Shown here: positions 33,144-43,860 of the stretch, one piece after another
How positions within the stretch are numbered: position 1 is the first letter of the stretch
Layout: each line of letters starts with the position of its first letter
Assembly (NCBI RefSeq): GCF_904849725.1
Contig: NC_058519.1
Location: 533,456,316-533,520,315, forward strand
Reading direction: 5' to 3'
Length of the DNA: 64,000 nucleotides
Source of the DNA: Hordeum vulgare subsp. vulgare
Lineage: Eukaryota; Streptophyta; Magnoliopsida; Poales; Poaceae
Made by a program: the position numbers and the translations under genes
Notes under the pieces: model-generated
Told to the model about the DNA's origin: nothing
Seen by the model: only the letters and a program-made list of their open reading frames with translations
Databases searched by the model: none

Positions 33144-34230
33144 ATGGCTGGGGGACGAGGGAACCGGCAGGACACGACGGTGGCGGCGGCGCCTCGCAAG
33201 GAGACGCCGGTAACGTTCATCAGGGTGCGGGCGGCGTCGATCAGCAAGGCAACGGCGAGGGGGGTGATCGCGTAGGACGACGCGACTCCAAATCCTCCGC
33301 TCCCCGTCGCAGGGTGTCGCTAACACCCCCACCGCGCCATGGACACCATGGCGAACTGGTGGTGCGCGAGCGAGTGGTGAGGGAGAGCGGAGGCTCTGCC
33401 CAATATCCGACACTCACGCACACTAACTACGTCGACTGGGCTATGGTGATGAGGGTACAACTGCAGGCCCAGGGTCTGTGGGAAGCCGTGGAGTACGGTG
33501 GCGGGGACCGCGATGATTGCACTGCCCTAGCTGCGCTGCTCCGCGCCGTGCCCCCGGAGATGATCCGTGCTCTTGCCGGCAAGGACTCCGCCAAGGAGGC
33601 ATGGGAGACGCTGAGGACGATGCGCATGGGGAGCGAGCGCGTTCGGGAGGCCAAGGCGCAGACACGTCGACGCGAGTTCGAAGAGATATGCTTCCGCGAC
33701 GGTGAGTATTGAAGATTTCTCTCTCCACCTGACAGCGATCGTGAATGAATTAGAATTGCTGAGCGATCCTGTGTCGGAGTACCGCGCCGTGCTGAAATTT
33801 CTTCGAGCGGTGCCGCGGATGTTCAGACAGATGGCTATGGCTATCGAATCCTTTGTCGACCTACAGATGCTGTCGATCGAGGAGCTGTGCGGCCGTCTGC
33901 AGTCCGTCGAAGAGGTTTACGCCCTCGACGACATGGACCGCGGGGTAGGTGAGCTGCTCCTCACAGAGAGGGAGTGGAACGCGCGCCAGCACCACCAAGG
34001 CCAGGGGTCCTCCTCTGGCAACAGGGACGACAAGGGGCACTCCGGCCCGCGACCGCAAGGCGGGGAGCGGGGCGGCGGGCGCGGCGACGGTGGCAAGAAG
34101 GCCCGTGGCGTGAAGCGAAAGGGCAAGTGCCGCTATTGCAACATTCCTGGCCACTGGGCCAGGGAGTGTCGCAAAGCGGAACGTGATCGGCAGAACCAGG
34201 GTGAGGCGGCGAACCTCGTCGAGGCAGACG
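33144..34230 (+). pseudogene. Copia gag with zinc knuckle (frameshifted)
   Basis: The ATG at 33144 opens a short frame (MAGGRGNRQD...). The gag core continues in the frame covering 33244-33712 (LTHTNYVDWAMVMRVQLQAQ, then LWEAVEY) and, after a break near 33705, in 33702 onward (EDFSLHLTAIVNELELL), a UBN2-type gag. The CCHC knuckle CRYCNIPGHWARECRK lies near 34126-34173. At least two frameshifts are present. Confidence 0.75.
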
Positions 34231-34379
34231 TGGAACCGCCAGCGCTCCTGCTGGCAACGATCGAAGAAAGCCAGTCGCCGGACCAGGCGACGTCGGCGAT
34301 AGATAAGGTGCGCGAGGAACCAGCACGCGCCCAGGCCGTCTTTCTCAATGAGGAACGCGTTGTCCCGGTCACCACGGGA

Positions 34380-34886
34380 GCACGCGGTTCCTGGTACCTG
34401 GACACCGGCGCCAGCAGCCAAATGACAGGTGCGCGCGACGCTTTTGTCAACCTAGACGAAACCGTGCACAACTCCGTACGTTTTGGGGACGGATCTCTCG
34501 TCACCATCAGCGGGAAGGGGTGCGTCATGTTTCCTTGCACCAACGGAAGCCAGCGCATGCTTGCCGACGTCTACTTCATCCCCAAGCTGCGAGCCAACAT
34601 CATCCCCCTTGGTCAACTGGACGAGAACGGATGCAAGTCCGTGATTGAGGTCGGGCACCTCTCAACGGAGGGAGCTTCTCATCAAGGTCAGGCGGACAGC
34701 AAACCGCCTGTACATCCTGAAGTTGGAGCTTGCTGCACCAGCGTGTCTGCTAACAAAGATGGAAGATCCGGCGTGGCTGTGGCATGCTCGCCTCGGGGAC
34801 CTTCACTTCCGCGTAGTAAACGCCATGTCCAGGAGGGGCATGGTTCGCGGGATGCCTCACGTAGATCACATCAACGAGATCTGTGA
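34380..34886 (+). pseudogene. Copia aspartic protease
   Basis: WYLDTGASSQMTG (near 34392) is the Copia protease active site. VRFGDGSLVTISGKG and VYFIPKLRANIIPLGQL follow, as usual. The frame loses homology near 34640 through a frameshift. The integrase continues in another frame. Confidence 0.8.
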
Positions 34887-35619
34887 CGGATGCACAATAG
34901 GGAAGCAGCATCGCCTGGCGTTCCCGCGCACGAGCCCACATCGCTCAGATCGCATCCTGGACCTCGTGCATACCGATCTCTGCGGCCCGATCAAGCCGGC
35001 GACTACGGGCGGGAACCAATACTTCCTGCTGGTCGTAGACGATTGCAGCTGGTACATGTGGCTGGAGGTCCTCAAATCAAAGGACGAAGCGTTCGGGCGC
35101 TTCAAGAAGATTCAGGCCCAGGCCGAGGCGAAGCAGAACTGTCGGCTGCGGGCCTTCCGCTCTGACAGGGGCGGCGAGTTCAATTCAGGCGAGTTCAAGG
35201 CTCACTGCGAACAGAATGGCATCTCCCACCACACCACCGCGCCTTACTCGCCGCAACAAAATGGGGTTGTGGAGCGCCGCAATCAGACAATGGTCGAAAT
35301 GGCACGATGCATGCTCAAAAGCATGGGGATGCCGGCAAAATTCTGGGGGGAGGCTGTCAAGTGTGCAGTGTATGTGCTGAATCGAGCACCAACTAGGAGT
35401 CTTGCTGGGGTAACACCCTACGAGGCTTGGAACGGGAGGAAGCCCACTGTCGAGCATCTGCGCACGTTCGGTTGCATTGCGCACATGAAGAAGACTGGCC
35501 CAGGGGTGACCAAGCTCTCTGACAGGTCCACACTCACTGTGTTTGTTGGCTATGAGGTGGGCTCCAAGGCTTATCGGGTGTACAATCCGGTGGCGAACAA
35601 GGTGCACGTCACCCCGTGA
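34645..35619 (+). pseudogene. Copia integrase (complete domain, frame open)
   Basis: GAG pre-integrase sequence (LWHARLGDLHFRVVNAM) leads to an HHCC zinc motif ending CDGCTIGKQ. The catalytic D-D-E set is visible as HTDLCGPI, FRSDRGGEF and NGVVERRN. PTRSLAGVTPYEAWNGRKPT and the GCIAH and VFVGYE motifs follow. The domain itself is uninterrupted over about 320 codons. TGA at 35617-35619 ends it near the recombination point. Confidence 0.85.
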
Positions 35620-35835
35620 CCTGGTCTTCGAGGAGCGCCGAGCGTGGCCCTGGACTGTCGACGAGACGACAGAGCAAGGAGGAACGCCCGAGGCGTCATC
35701 GTTCACGGTGACCTACACCACCGAGACCGGAGAACACATAGTCGACGAAGGAGGGGAGTCCTCATTGGCGCTCCCACGACGCATCCCCGAGCTTGCAACC
35801 CCTACTGACGGTGCGCACGCCCAGGGCGCAAGGCT

Positions 35836-36555
35836 GTGCACACCTCCAACCCATGCCATGCTGTGTACAAGGCTGTCCCCTACACTTCAGCCGTGGGATC
35901 TCTAATGTATGCCATGCTGTGTACCAGACCTGATATAAACCTTGCCATAAGTTTGGTAGGGAGGTACCAAAGTGATCCAGGCATCGAACACTGGACAGCG
36001 GTCAAGAATATCCTTAAGTACCTGAAAAGGACTAAGGAAATGTTTCTCGTTTATGGAGGTGATGAAGAGCTCGTCGTAAAGGGTTACGTTGACGCTAGCT
36101 TTGACACAGATCCGGATGACTCTAAGTCACAAACCGGATACGTATATGTGTTGAATGGTGGGGCAGTGAGCTGGTGCATCAGCAAGCAAGAAGTCGTGGC
36201 AGCATCTACATGTGAAGCGGAGTACATAGCTGCTTCAGAAGCGGCTCATGAAGGAATTTGGATGAAGGAGCTCATCACCGACCTTGGAGTAGTTCCAAGC
36301 GCGTCGGGTCCAATGACACTCTTCTGTGATAACACTGGAGCCATTGCCATAGCCAAGGAGCCCAGGTTTCACCGGAAGACGAAGCACATCAAACGCCGCT
36401 ACAACTCCATCCAGGACCATGTCCAGAGTGGAGTGATAGATATTTGTAAAGTACACACGGATCTGAATATTGCAGACCCGTTGACTAAACCTCTTCCACG
36501 AGCAAAACATGATCAACACCATAATGCTATGGGTGTTCGACACATCACAATGTAA
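35836..36555 (+). pseudogene. RT C-terminus and RNase H, BARE/Angela type
   Basis: It begins near the end of RT (YTSAVGSLMYAMLCTRPDIN). RNase H follows with GYVDASFDTDPDDSKSQTGY, STCEAEYIAASEA, LFCDNTGAIAIAKEP and DPLTKPLPRAKHDQHH, close to BARE/Angela proteins. RT fingers, palm and the YVDD box are absent. ATGCCATGCTGTGTAC occurs twice (about 35853 and 35909), a possible junction scar. Confidence 0.8.
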
Positions 36556-36574
36556 CTAGATTATTGACTCTAGT

Positions 36575-36587
36575 GCAAGTGGGAGAC
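36575..36587 (+). promoter_or_regulatory. Polypurine tract
   Basis: GCAAGTGGGAGAC lies directly before the 3' LTR, as in BARE/Angela elements. It primes plus-strand synthesis. Confidence 0.8.
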
Positions 36588-38346
36588 TGTTGGAAATATG
36601 CCCTAGAGGCAATAATAAAATGGTTATTATCATATTTCCTTGTTCATGATAATCGTCTATTGTTCATGCTATAATTGTATTAACAGGAAACAGTAATACA
36701 TCTGTGAATAAATAGATCACAATGTGTCCCTGGCAAGCCTCTAGTTGGCTGGCTCGTTAGTCAATAGATGATCATGGTTTCCTGATCATGGGCATTAGTT
36801 GTCATTGATAACGGGATCACATCATTGGGAGAATGATGTGATGGACAAGACCCAATCCTAAGCGTAGCACTAGATCGTATTGTTCGTATGCTAAAGCTTT
36901 TCTAATGTCAAGCATCTTTTCCTTCGACCGTGAGATTGTGCAACTCTCAGATACCGTAGGAGTGCTTTGGGTGTATCAAACGTCAGAACGTAACTGGGTG
37001 ACTATAAAGGTGCACTACGGGTACCTCCGAAAGTGTCTGTTGGGTTGGCACGAATCGAGATCGGGATTTGTCACTCCGTGTGACGGAGAGGTATCTCTGG
37101 GCCCACTCGGTAGAACATCATCATGAGCTCAATGTGACTAAGGGGTTAGTCACACGATGACGTGCTACGGAACGAGTAAAGAGACTTACCGGTAACGAGA
37201 TTGAACAAGGTATAGGTATACCGACGATCGAATCTCGGGCAAGTTCTATATCGACAGACAAAGGGAATCGTATACGGGATTGATTGAATCCTTGACATCG
37301 TGGTTCATCCGATGAGATCATCGTGGAGCGAGTGGGAGCCACCATGGGTATTCAGACCCCGCTGATGGTTATTGGCCAGAGAGGTGTCTCGGTCATGTCT
37401 GCCTGTCTCCCGAACCCGTAGGATCTACACACTTAAAGTTCGATGATGCTAGGGTTATAGGGAATTGTTATACGAGGTTACCGAAAGTTGTTCGGAGTCC
37501 CGGATGAGATCCCGGACTACACGAGGAGCTCCGGAATGGTCCGAAGGTAAAGATTCATATATAGGACGGCTGGTTTTGGACACCGGAAGTGTTTCGGGCG
37601 TCACTAGTAATGTACCGGGACCACCGGGACCACCAGAGGTGGCCCCGGGGGACCACCGAAGGGGGGCAACGACCCCGGGAGGCTAGCTGGGCTAAGTGGG
37701 GAAGGGAACCAGCCCCTAGGTGGGCTGGTGCACCCCCACCCAGCCCATGCGCACCAGAGAAGGGGGGAGGGGGGAAACCCTAGGCGCAGATGAGGCCCAA
37801 GGCCGACCTAGGGTGCGCCCCCCCTTTTCCCTGCCCTGGCCGCCGCCCCCTCCCATCTGGTGGCTGCCGCACCACCTAGGGGGAAACCCTAGGGGTGGCG
37901 CACCCCCTCCCCCTCCTCCTATAAATAGATAGGGGTTTTGGCCATTGAGACACACGGTTTTCCCTCTCTCTCGGCGCAGCCCTGCTTCTCTTCCTCCTCC
38001 TCTCTGCCGGTGCTTGGCGAAGCCCTGCCGGGAGACCTCGTCTCTCCATCGACACCACGCCGTCGTGCTGCTGGAGTTCTTCCCCAACCTCTCCCTCCTC
38101 CTTGCTGGATCAAGGAGCGGGAGACGTCAACGGGCTGCACGTGTGTTGAACGCGGAGGTGCCGTAGTTCGGCACTAGATCGGAATCGTTGCGAGTACGAC
38201 TCCATCAACCGCGTTCTAGCAACGCTTCCGCTTAGCGATCTTCAAAGGTATGAAGATGCTCTTACCCCTCTCTCGTTGCTGGTCTCTCCATAGGAAGATC
38301 TGAATACGCGTATGAAAATTTTGATTTTATGCTACGTTACCCAACA
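36588..38346 (+). repeat. 3' LTR, BARE/Angela/WIS type (1,759 bp)
   Basis: It starts TGTTGGAAATATGCCCTAGA and ends TACGTTACCCAACA. Internal landmarks of this family are present: ATAACGGGATCACATCATT, GTCACTCCGTGTGACGGAG, GTTGTTCGGAGTCCCGGATG and CGTGTGTTGAACGCGGAGG. Confidence 0.95.
37920..37927 (+). promoter_or_regulatory. LTR TATA box
   Basis: TATAAATA follows a CCT-rich tract in the middle to late LTR, where the BARE-type promoter lies. Confidence 0.6.
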
Positions 38347-38683
38347 GATTATTCATTTGGAGTTGGTTCTTCTTCTTCTTCATCATCGATCTAGGATGGG
38401 TTCCAGGTCGGCAGCCTCGGATAGCAAGGATGGACGTCGTTCTTCTTTTCTCGTTTGTTTTTGTCCGTAGTCGGACCCTGCTCTTACTCTTGGTGGTTAT
38501 GTAATGTACTGATGTGACTCTGATGTAGCTTGTGGCGAGTGTAAGCCAATTCTATATATATCTCTTCTTTTCAGTACATGTACTTGTCACGATATCCATT
38601 CTTGCGACATGACGAGATGCGCTTCTATCCTTGACCAGGCCTTCGTGCCAAATTGAGGATAGGGTCGCATCTTGGGCGTGACA
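38347..38683 (+). mobile_element. Gypsy-type LTR tail interrupting the SANT gene (B1)
   Basis: It resembles the 3' part of a known Triticeae gypsy LTR (TCGGACCCTGCTCTTACTC..., GATATCCATTCTTGCGACA, ending TTGGGCGTGACA). ACTCG (38684-38688) follows and equals ACTCG at the ends of A1 (5895-5899) and A3 (61827-61831), consistent with a 5-bp target duplication. Confidence 0.65.
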
Positions 38684-40166
38684 ACTCGCCACCCCTGAGT
38701 GCCCCATATCATGTGTCGCTGCCTGCTCCACCACCGTCGCTCCGTCCGCCCGCGCTTCCCATGGCCAAACTCCTTCCGTCGTTTCCATAAAGAGGAAGAG
38801 GCAGGGGAACCACATCATCCAAGGCAGCGCACCTCCTGCGGCACCACCAACTTTCAGTCTTCCTCCGGTGGTACCTGTCAAGGCCGTGGGTACGAGGAAG
38901 AAAACCCCCTTCATCGTCCCATCCGATGCAAGGACGAAGGCCCTGAGGAAGAAGGTGATCTCGACAAGGGTTTGGGCTCCTCCTCCACCATCGTCCACCC
39001 ATGGCATCCACATTCACGGCGGCTCCGCTGGTATGCCTACAACATGTTCGATGAAACAGGCGGGAGGTATAAATTTCATTCGTTTGCTTTTTTGCTCCGG
39101 TGATCTATGCTTTGGCCGTTCAGGACACTAGTTTGAGCTTTGCCGGTTAAATTTTGTACCCAAGATGTGCCCTCCACATATACTGAGATGTTGGTCGAGA
39201 GCGTGGTGCATTTGAGTGCCCACTTGGTGATTTTGATTCGACTTATGTTAAGGTCGAGGCGGAGGTGAATCAAGAGAATGACAGTGGTGATGAAGTGCAA
39301 GTGATCGACGGGGCCGAATGTGATGCTCAAGTGGGGAGGACGGACAACTACACGAAGACGAAGGATTTGTGCTTAGTTCAAGCATGGGAGAGTATTCTCT
39401 TGATGTTGTGATCGGCAACGGACAAAGCTATGGAACCTATTGGCAAAGGGTCGTGGACAAATTCCACCAAATGATGGCATTCCCTTTCGGCCAGAGCTCG
39501 AAGTCACTTCAAGGCTATTGGGACACCATAAAAAATGAGTCTGATGGAGAGGATGCTTGGATCACATGCGAAATGCACCTCCATGTGGCATCACTAGTGA
39601 TGATTTTGTTAGTATTTCTTTGTCTTGATGGCTTTGGCTCCGTGTTGATATGAACCAAGTGCAGAACTCATACTTGTATCAATTTTTTGTGTGTAGGATC
39701 GCATCGTCAATGAGTACTATAATAAAAACCCGGGCAACAACGTACGTCATTCAATCTTCCTCATTGTTGGCAATGGTTCTGGGATGATGAGAGGTGAAGG
39801 CTGAGGGACAAATAATGCCCCCCAAAGAAAGGTATCAAATTGGAAGATGATAATAATGATGATAGCGATGATGCACCAAGAGAAGGGTGAAATAAGGACA
39901 AACCAGATGGAAACAAGAAGGATAAAGCAAGAGTGAAGAGGAAGACCAGGGCAATCACTTTGAGAGATCAAATTGGTGAGATGGACAAGATGAAAGAGAC
40001 CATGTTAGCCTAGCGTTGGGATGCTAAATTTTCCTAGGCCGAGGAGAAAGAGAAGCACAAGGAGAAGAAGTGGGAGAATAGGTGTTACTTTGAGGAGTGC
40101 AAGATTGCCCTAGAGGAGCAAAAGTGGAAGGACGAGAGGACCATTGAGGAGGATCGACTCATGGTG
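38684..40166 (+). pseudogene. SANT/NAM-associated (PIF/Harbinger ORF1-like) gene, 5' and middle part, B1
   Basis: NSPPLSAPYHVSLPAPPPSL continues the Pro-rich exon of block A. After a stop and frame change near 38787 comes a basic stretch (VGTRKKTPFIVPSDARTKAL). A SANT-like domain follows in two frames: KDLCLVQAWES, then VVIGNGQSYGTYWQRVVDKF (39343-39540), with a 1-bp loss near 39394. The acidic and Lys-rich C-terminal part (DKARVKRKTRAITLRDQIGE, then KWKDERTIEEDRLMVM) resembles NAM-associated C-terminal proteins that cereals often list as GST T3-like. Three in-frame stops are seen near 39886, 40011 and 40036. The solo LTR at 40172 splits it. The remainder is at 49990. Confidence 0.6.
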
Positions 40167-40762
40167 ATGATTGATACATCTCCAATTTATCTATATTTTT
40201 TATTCTATGTTATTATATTATCATTTTAGGATGCTTTTTGGGTATTTATATATCAATTAATATTATTTTTTAGCACTAACCTATTAACCCAATGCCCAGT
40301 GCCACTTGTTATTTTCTGCATGTTTTTGGCTTTTTAGGTTTACAGTACAAAACAAAGTTCAATTGCAATGAAACTTTTTTGGTGATTTTTTCTGGACAAA
40401 AGGAAGATCTGAAAGCGCCGGCAGGAGTCCAGAGGCCTGACGAGAGGAGCACCACTCAACCAGGCAGGACCAGGGGGCTAGGGTGCGCCTGGTTGCCTCG
40501 TGCTCCCCTCGACTGCCTCCTGGCGTACCTCTTCGTCCTATAAATTCACATGTATCCCAAAAACCCTAGTGAGCCACCCAAAACACTTTTCCACACCGCA
40601 AGATTCTATTCCGCCGTGTGCCCATCTGGAGCCCTATTGCGGTGCCCTGTCGCAGGGGGGGGGGTCGATCATGGAGGGCCTCTACATCATCCTTGTTGCT
40701 CCCATGGTGATGTGTGAGTAGTTCACCACATACCTACAGGTCCATAATTAGTACCTATATGG

Positions 40763-40765
<3 letters not shown>

Positions 40766-40808
<43 letters not shown>
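40766..40808 (+). repeat. (CT)n microsatellite
   Basis: About 21 uninterrupted TC/CT units inside the solo LTR. Confidence 0.95.
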
Positions 40809-40810
<2 letters not shown>

Positions 40811-41649
40811 ATCTTCAATATAATGATCATCGCATATTCCCTTTGATCTATCCGATGTAATTCTTTTGTGCGGTGCATTTGTTGGGACCACATGAATTGT
40901 GGGTTTATGTTGAGGTTATTCATGATAAATATTTGAGTCTTCTCTGAATTTTTTATGATTGTTATGTTCATGATCATCATAGCTTCGTAAATCTCTCTGA
41001 TCTATTGATTTGCTTTGGTCAAGTAGATTGATCTATCTTCAGTGAGAGGGTGTGTTGTAGTGGGTTCAATCTGACAGGTTTGTATATCCCAGTGACAGAA
41101 AGGGACAAGATACGTCTTTGTATTATTGCCACTAAGGATAAAAACGACGGGGTTAGTTCATATTAATTGAATTCTCTGTCTACATCATGGCATCATTCTC
41201 CGAGCACTACTCTATTTTAGTTAATACTCTAGATGCATGCTGGATAGCGGTCGATGTGTGGAGTAATCATAATAGGTGCACGCAGGAGTCACATATTTGC
41301 TTATGGACGTGATGCATATATACACCTGATCATTGTCGTGAACATCGCATAACTATCCACTTTTCTATCGATTGCCAACAATAATTTGTCTACCCATCGT
41401 ATGCTTACTTTCATGAGTTATGCCACTAGGGAGAACTATGGACCCCGGGTCTATTCACTTATAAGTTAGAGACCTATAATATCTTGATGTTCTTATTTTT
41501 TATTTTATTTGCGATTTATAATTATCTACTACCAACCACACTACTCATAAGCTTGCAAATAACGAGTCCTAGGGGATTGACAATCCTCTTGCTTGTGTTG
41601 GGTGCAAGTGTTTTTCTGTGTGTAGCCGCTGAAGACGGGGGTTGGTTGT

Positions 41650-43462
41650 TGTTGGGGAACGTTGCATGGGAAACAAAAAAAATCCTACGCACGCAAAGAC
41701 CTATCATGGTGATGTACATCTACGAGTGGAGATTAGATCTACGTACCCTTGTAGATCGCTCAACGGGAAGCGTTAAGAAACGCGGTTGATGTAGTGGAAT
41801 GTCTTCACGTCCCTCGAACCATCCCACGAACCGTCTTGCGATCCGTCCCACGATTCGTTCCGATCTAGCGCCGAACGGGCGGCACCTCCGCGTTCAGCAC
41901 ACGTACAGCTCGACGATGATCTCGGCCTTCTTGATCCAGCAAGCAAGATGGAGAAGTAGATGAGTTCTCCGGAAGCATGACGGCGCTCCGGTGGTGGTGA
42001 TGATATACTCCTGCACGGCTCCGCCCGAGCTCCGCAGAAATCCGATCCAGAGGTAAAACTATGTGGAATAGGCTAGAGTTGCACGTGGCGAAGTTGTGTC
42101 TCAAAAATCCCTAAACCACCAATATATATAAGAGGAGGGGAGGGGCTAGCCTTGGGGCTCAAGGCCCTCAAGGGTGCGCCGGCCAAGGGGGAGGAGTTGG
42201 ACTCCAACCCCAATTCGGTTTCGTGGGGAAGGAGTCCACTCCTTCCTTCCCACCTCCCTCTCCTTTTTTTCTTTCCTTTGGTATTTTTGCTTGTGGCGCC
42301 ATAGCCTTCATGGGTTGACTCCACAAGCCCACTAAGGAGCTTGGTGCGCCACCCTAGGGCCTTGGGCTCACTCCCGGGTGGGTGGGCCCCACCCGGTAAA
42401 CACCCGGAACCCATTCGTCACTCCCGGTACACTGCCGGTAATGCCCGAAACTTTCCAGTGACCAAATGAAACCGTCCTATATATCAATCTTCGTTTTCGG
42501 ACCATTTCGGAAACCCTCGTGACGTTCATGATCTCATCCTGGACTCCAAACAACATTCGGTAACCACACATATAACTCAACTATACTAAAACATCATCGA
42601 ACCTTAAGTGTGCAGACACCGCGGGTTCGAGAACTGTGTAGACATGACCCGAGGCACTCCTCGGTCAATATCCAATAGCGGGACATGGATGCCTATATTG
42701 GATCCTACATATTCTCCGAAGATCTTATCGGTTGAACCTCAGTGTCAAGGATTCATATAATCATGTATGTCATTCCCTTTGTCCTTCGGTGTGTTACTTG
42801 CCCGAGATTCGATCATCGGTATCCGCATACCTATTTCAATCTCATTACCGGCAAGTCACTTTACTCATTCTGTAATACAAGATCCCGTGACTTACACTTA
42901 GTCACATTTCTTGCAAGGCTTGTGTGTGATGTTGTATTACCGAGTGGGCCCCGAGATACCTGTCCGTCACACGGAGTGACAAATCCCAGTCTTGATCCAT
43001 ACTAACTCAAGGGATACCTTCGGAGATACCTATAAAGAACCTTTATAGTCACCCAGTTACGTTGTGACGTTTGATGCACACAAGGTATACGTCCGGAGCC
43101 AGCGAGTTATATGATCTCATGGTCATAGGAACAAATACTTGACAAGCAGAAAACAATAGCAATAAAACGACACGATCAATATGCTACGTTCATAGTTTGG
43201 GTCTAGTCTATCACATGATTCTCCTAATGATGTGATCCAGTTATCAACTGACAACACTTGCATATAGCGAGAAAACCTTGACTATCTTTGATCAACTGGC
43301 TAGCCAACTAGAGGCTTGCTAGGGACATTGTTTTGTCTATGTATCCACACATGTATCTATGTTTCATTCAATACAATTATAACATGGATAATAAACGATT
43401 ATGTTTAAACAGGAAATATAATAATAACTATTTATCATTGCCTCTAGGGCATATTTCCAACA
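41650..43462 (-). repeat. 3' LTR of Angela element
   Basis: Left edge TGTTGGGGAACG and right edge TATTTCCAACA as written on plus. A TATA-like stretch (ATATATATAAGAGG) lies near 42122. Confidence 0.9.
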
Positions 43463-43474
43463 GTCTCCCACTTG
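43463..43474 (-). promoter_or_regulatory. Polypurine tract of Angela element
   Basis: Plus strand GTCTCCCACTTG is the complement of CAAGTGGGAGAC, adjacent to the LTR. Confidence 0.75.
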
Positions 43475-43650
43475 CACTAGAGTCAATAATCTAGTCCTCA
43501 CATCGCCATGCGATTTACATTGTAATAAATCGAACACCCATACAGTTCTGGTGTTGATCATGTTTTGCCCGTGGAAGAGGTTTAGTCAGCGGGTCTGCTA
43601 CATTCAGATCCGTGTGCACTTTGCAAATATTCACGTCCTCTCTGAAAGGA
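43475..43650 (-). pseudogene. RNase H C-terminal end of Angela element
   Basis: The minus strand reads VNICKVHTDLN, then ADPLTKPLPRAKHDQ, the last part of the BARE/Angela RNase H. The rest of RNase H is missing. Confidence 0.7.
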
Positions 43651-43747
43651 CGTGGATGTCGCCTAGAGGGGGGTGAATAGGCGCTTTAAAATAATTATGG
43701 TTTAGGCTTGAAAAAATGCGGGATAAAACTAACGTTTAATTTGTCAA
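43651..43747. other. Foreign insert inside Angela interior
   Basis: GGATGTCGCCTAGAGGGGGG-TGAATAGGCG is typical of the start of another Triticeae LTR-type repeat. It is followed by about 60 bp of AT-rich sequence. Its family is not certain. Confidence 0.4.
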
Positions 43748-43860
43748 GTATGTATTTATGTTTGCATTCAATACAATTATAGCATGGATAATAAATGATT
43801 ATCTTTAAACAGGAAATACAATAATAACTATTTATCATTGCCTCTAGGGCATATTTCCAA
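43748..43860 (-). mobile_element. Extra Angela LTR head inside the interior
   Basis: 113 bp equal to the LTR start (complement of ...GCATATTTCCAA), ending two bases short of the canonical CCAACA. It abuts RT sequence, so an internal rearrangement replaced the RT/RNase H middle. Confidence 0.8.

Larger units (their letters stand above)
31588..38346 (+). mobile_element. Chimeric Ty1/Copia retrotransposon
   Basis: Ends are TGTTGGAAATATGCCCTAGA and ...TACCCAACA. Gag, protease and integrase come from one Copia lineage. The RNase H and 3' LTR are of BARE/Angela/WIS type. Most of reverse transcriptase is missing. The 5' end shares only about 130-150 bp with the 3' LTR and then becomes unrelated sequence. 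The flanks GAGAT (31583-31587) and GATTA (38347-38351) do not match, as expected for a recombinant or rearranged element rather than a simple insertion. Confidence 0.8.

Noticed and set aside
37716..38177. Several 70-120 codon frames in the 3' LTR
   Set aside because: They lie in the GC-rich promoter/leader part of a BARE/Angela LTR, not in genes.
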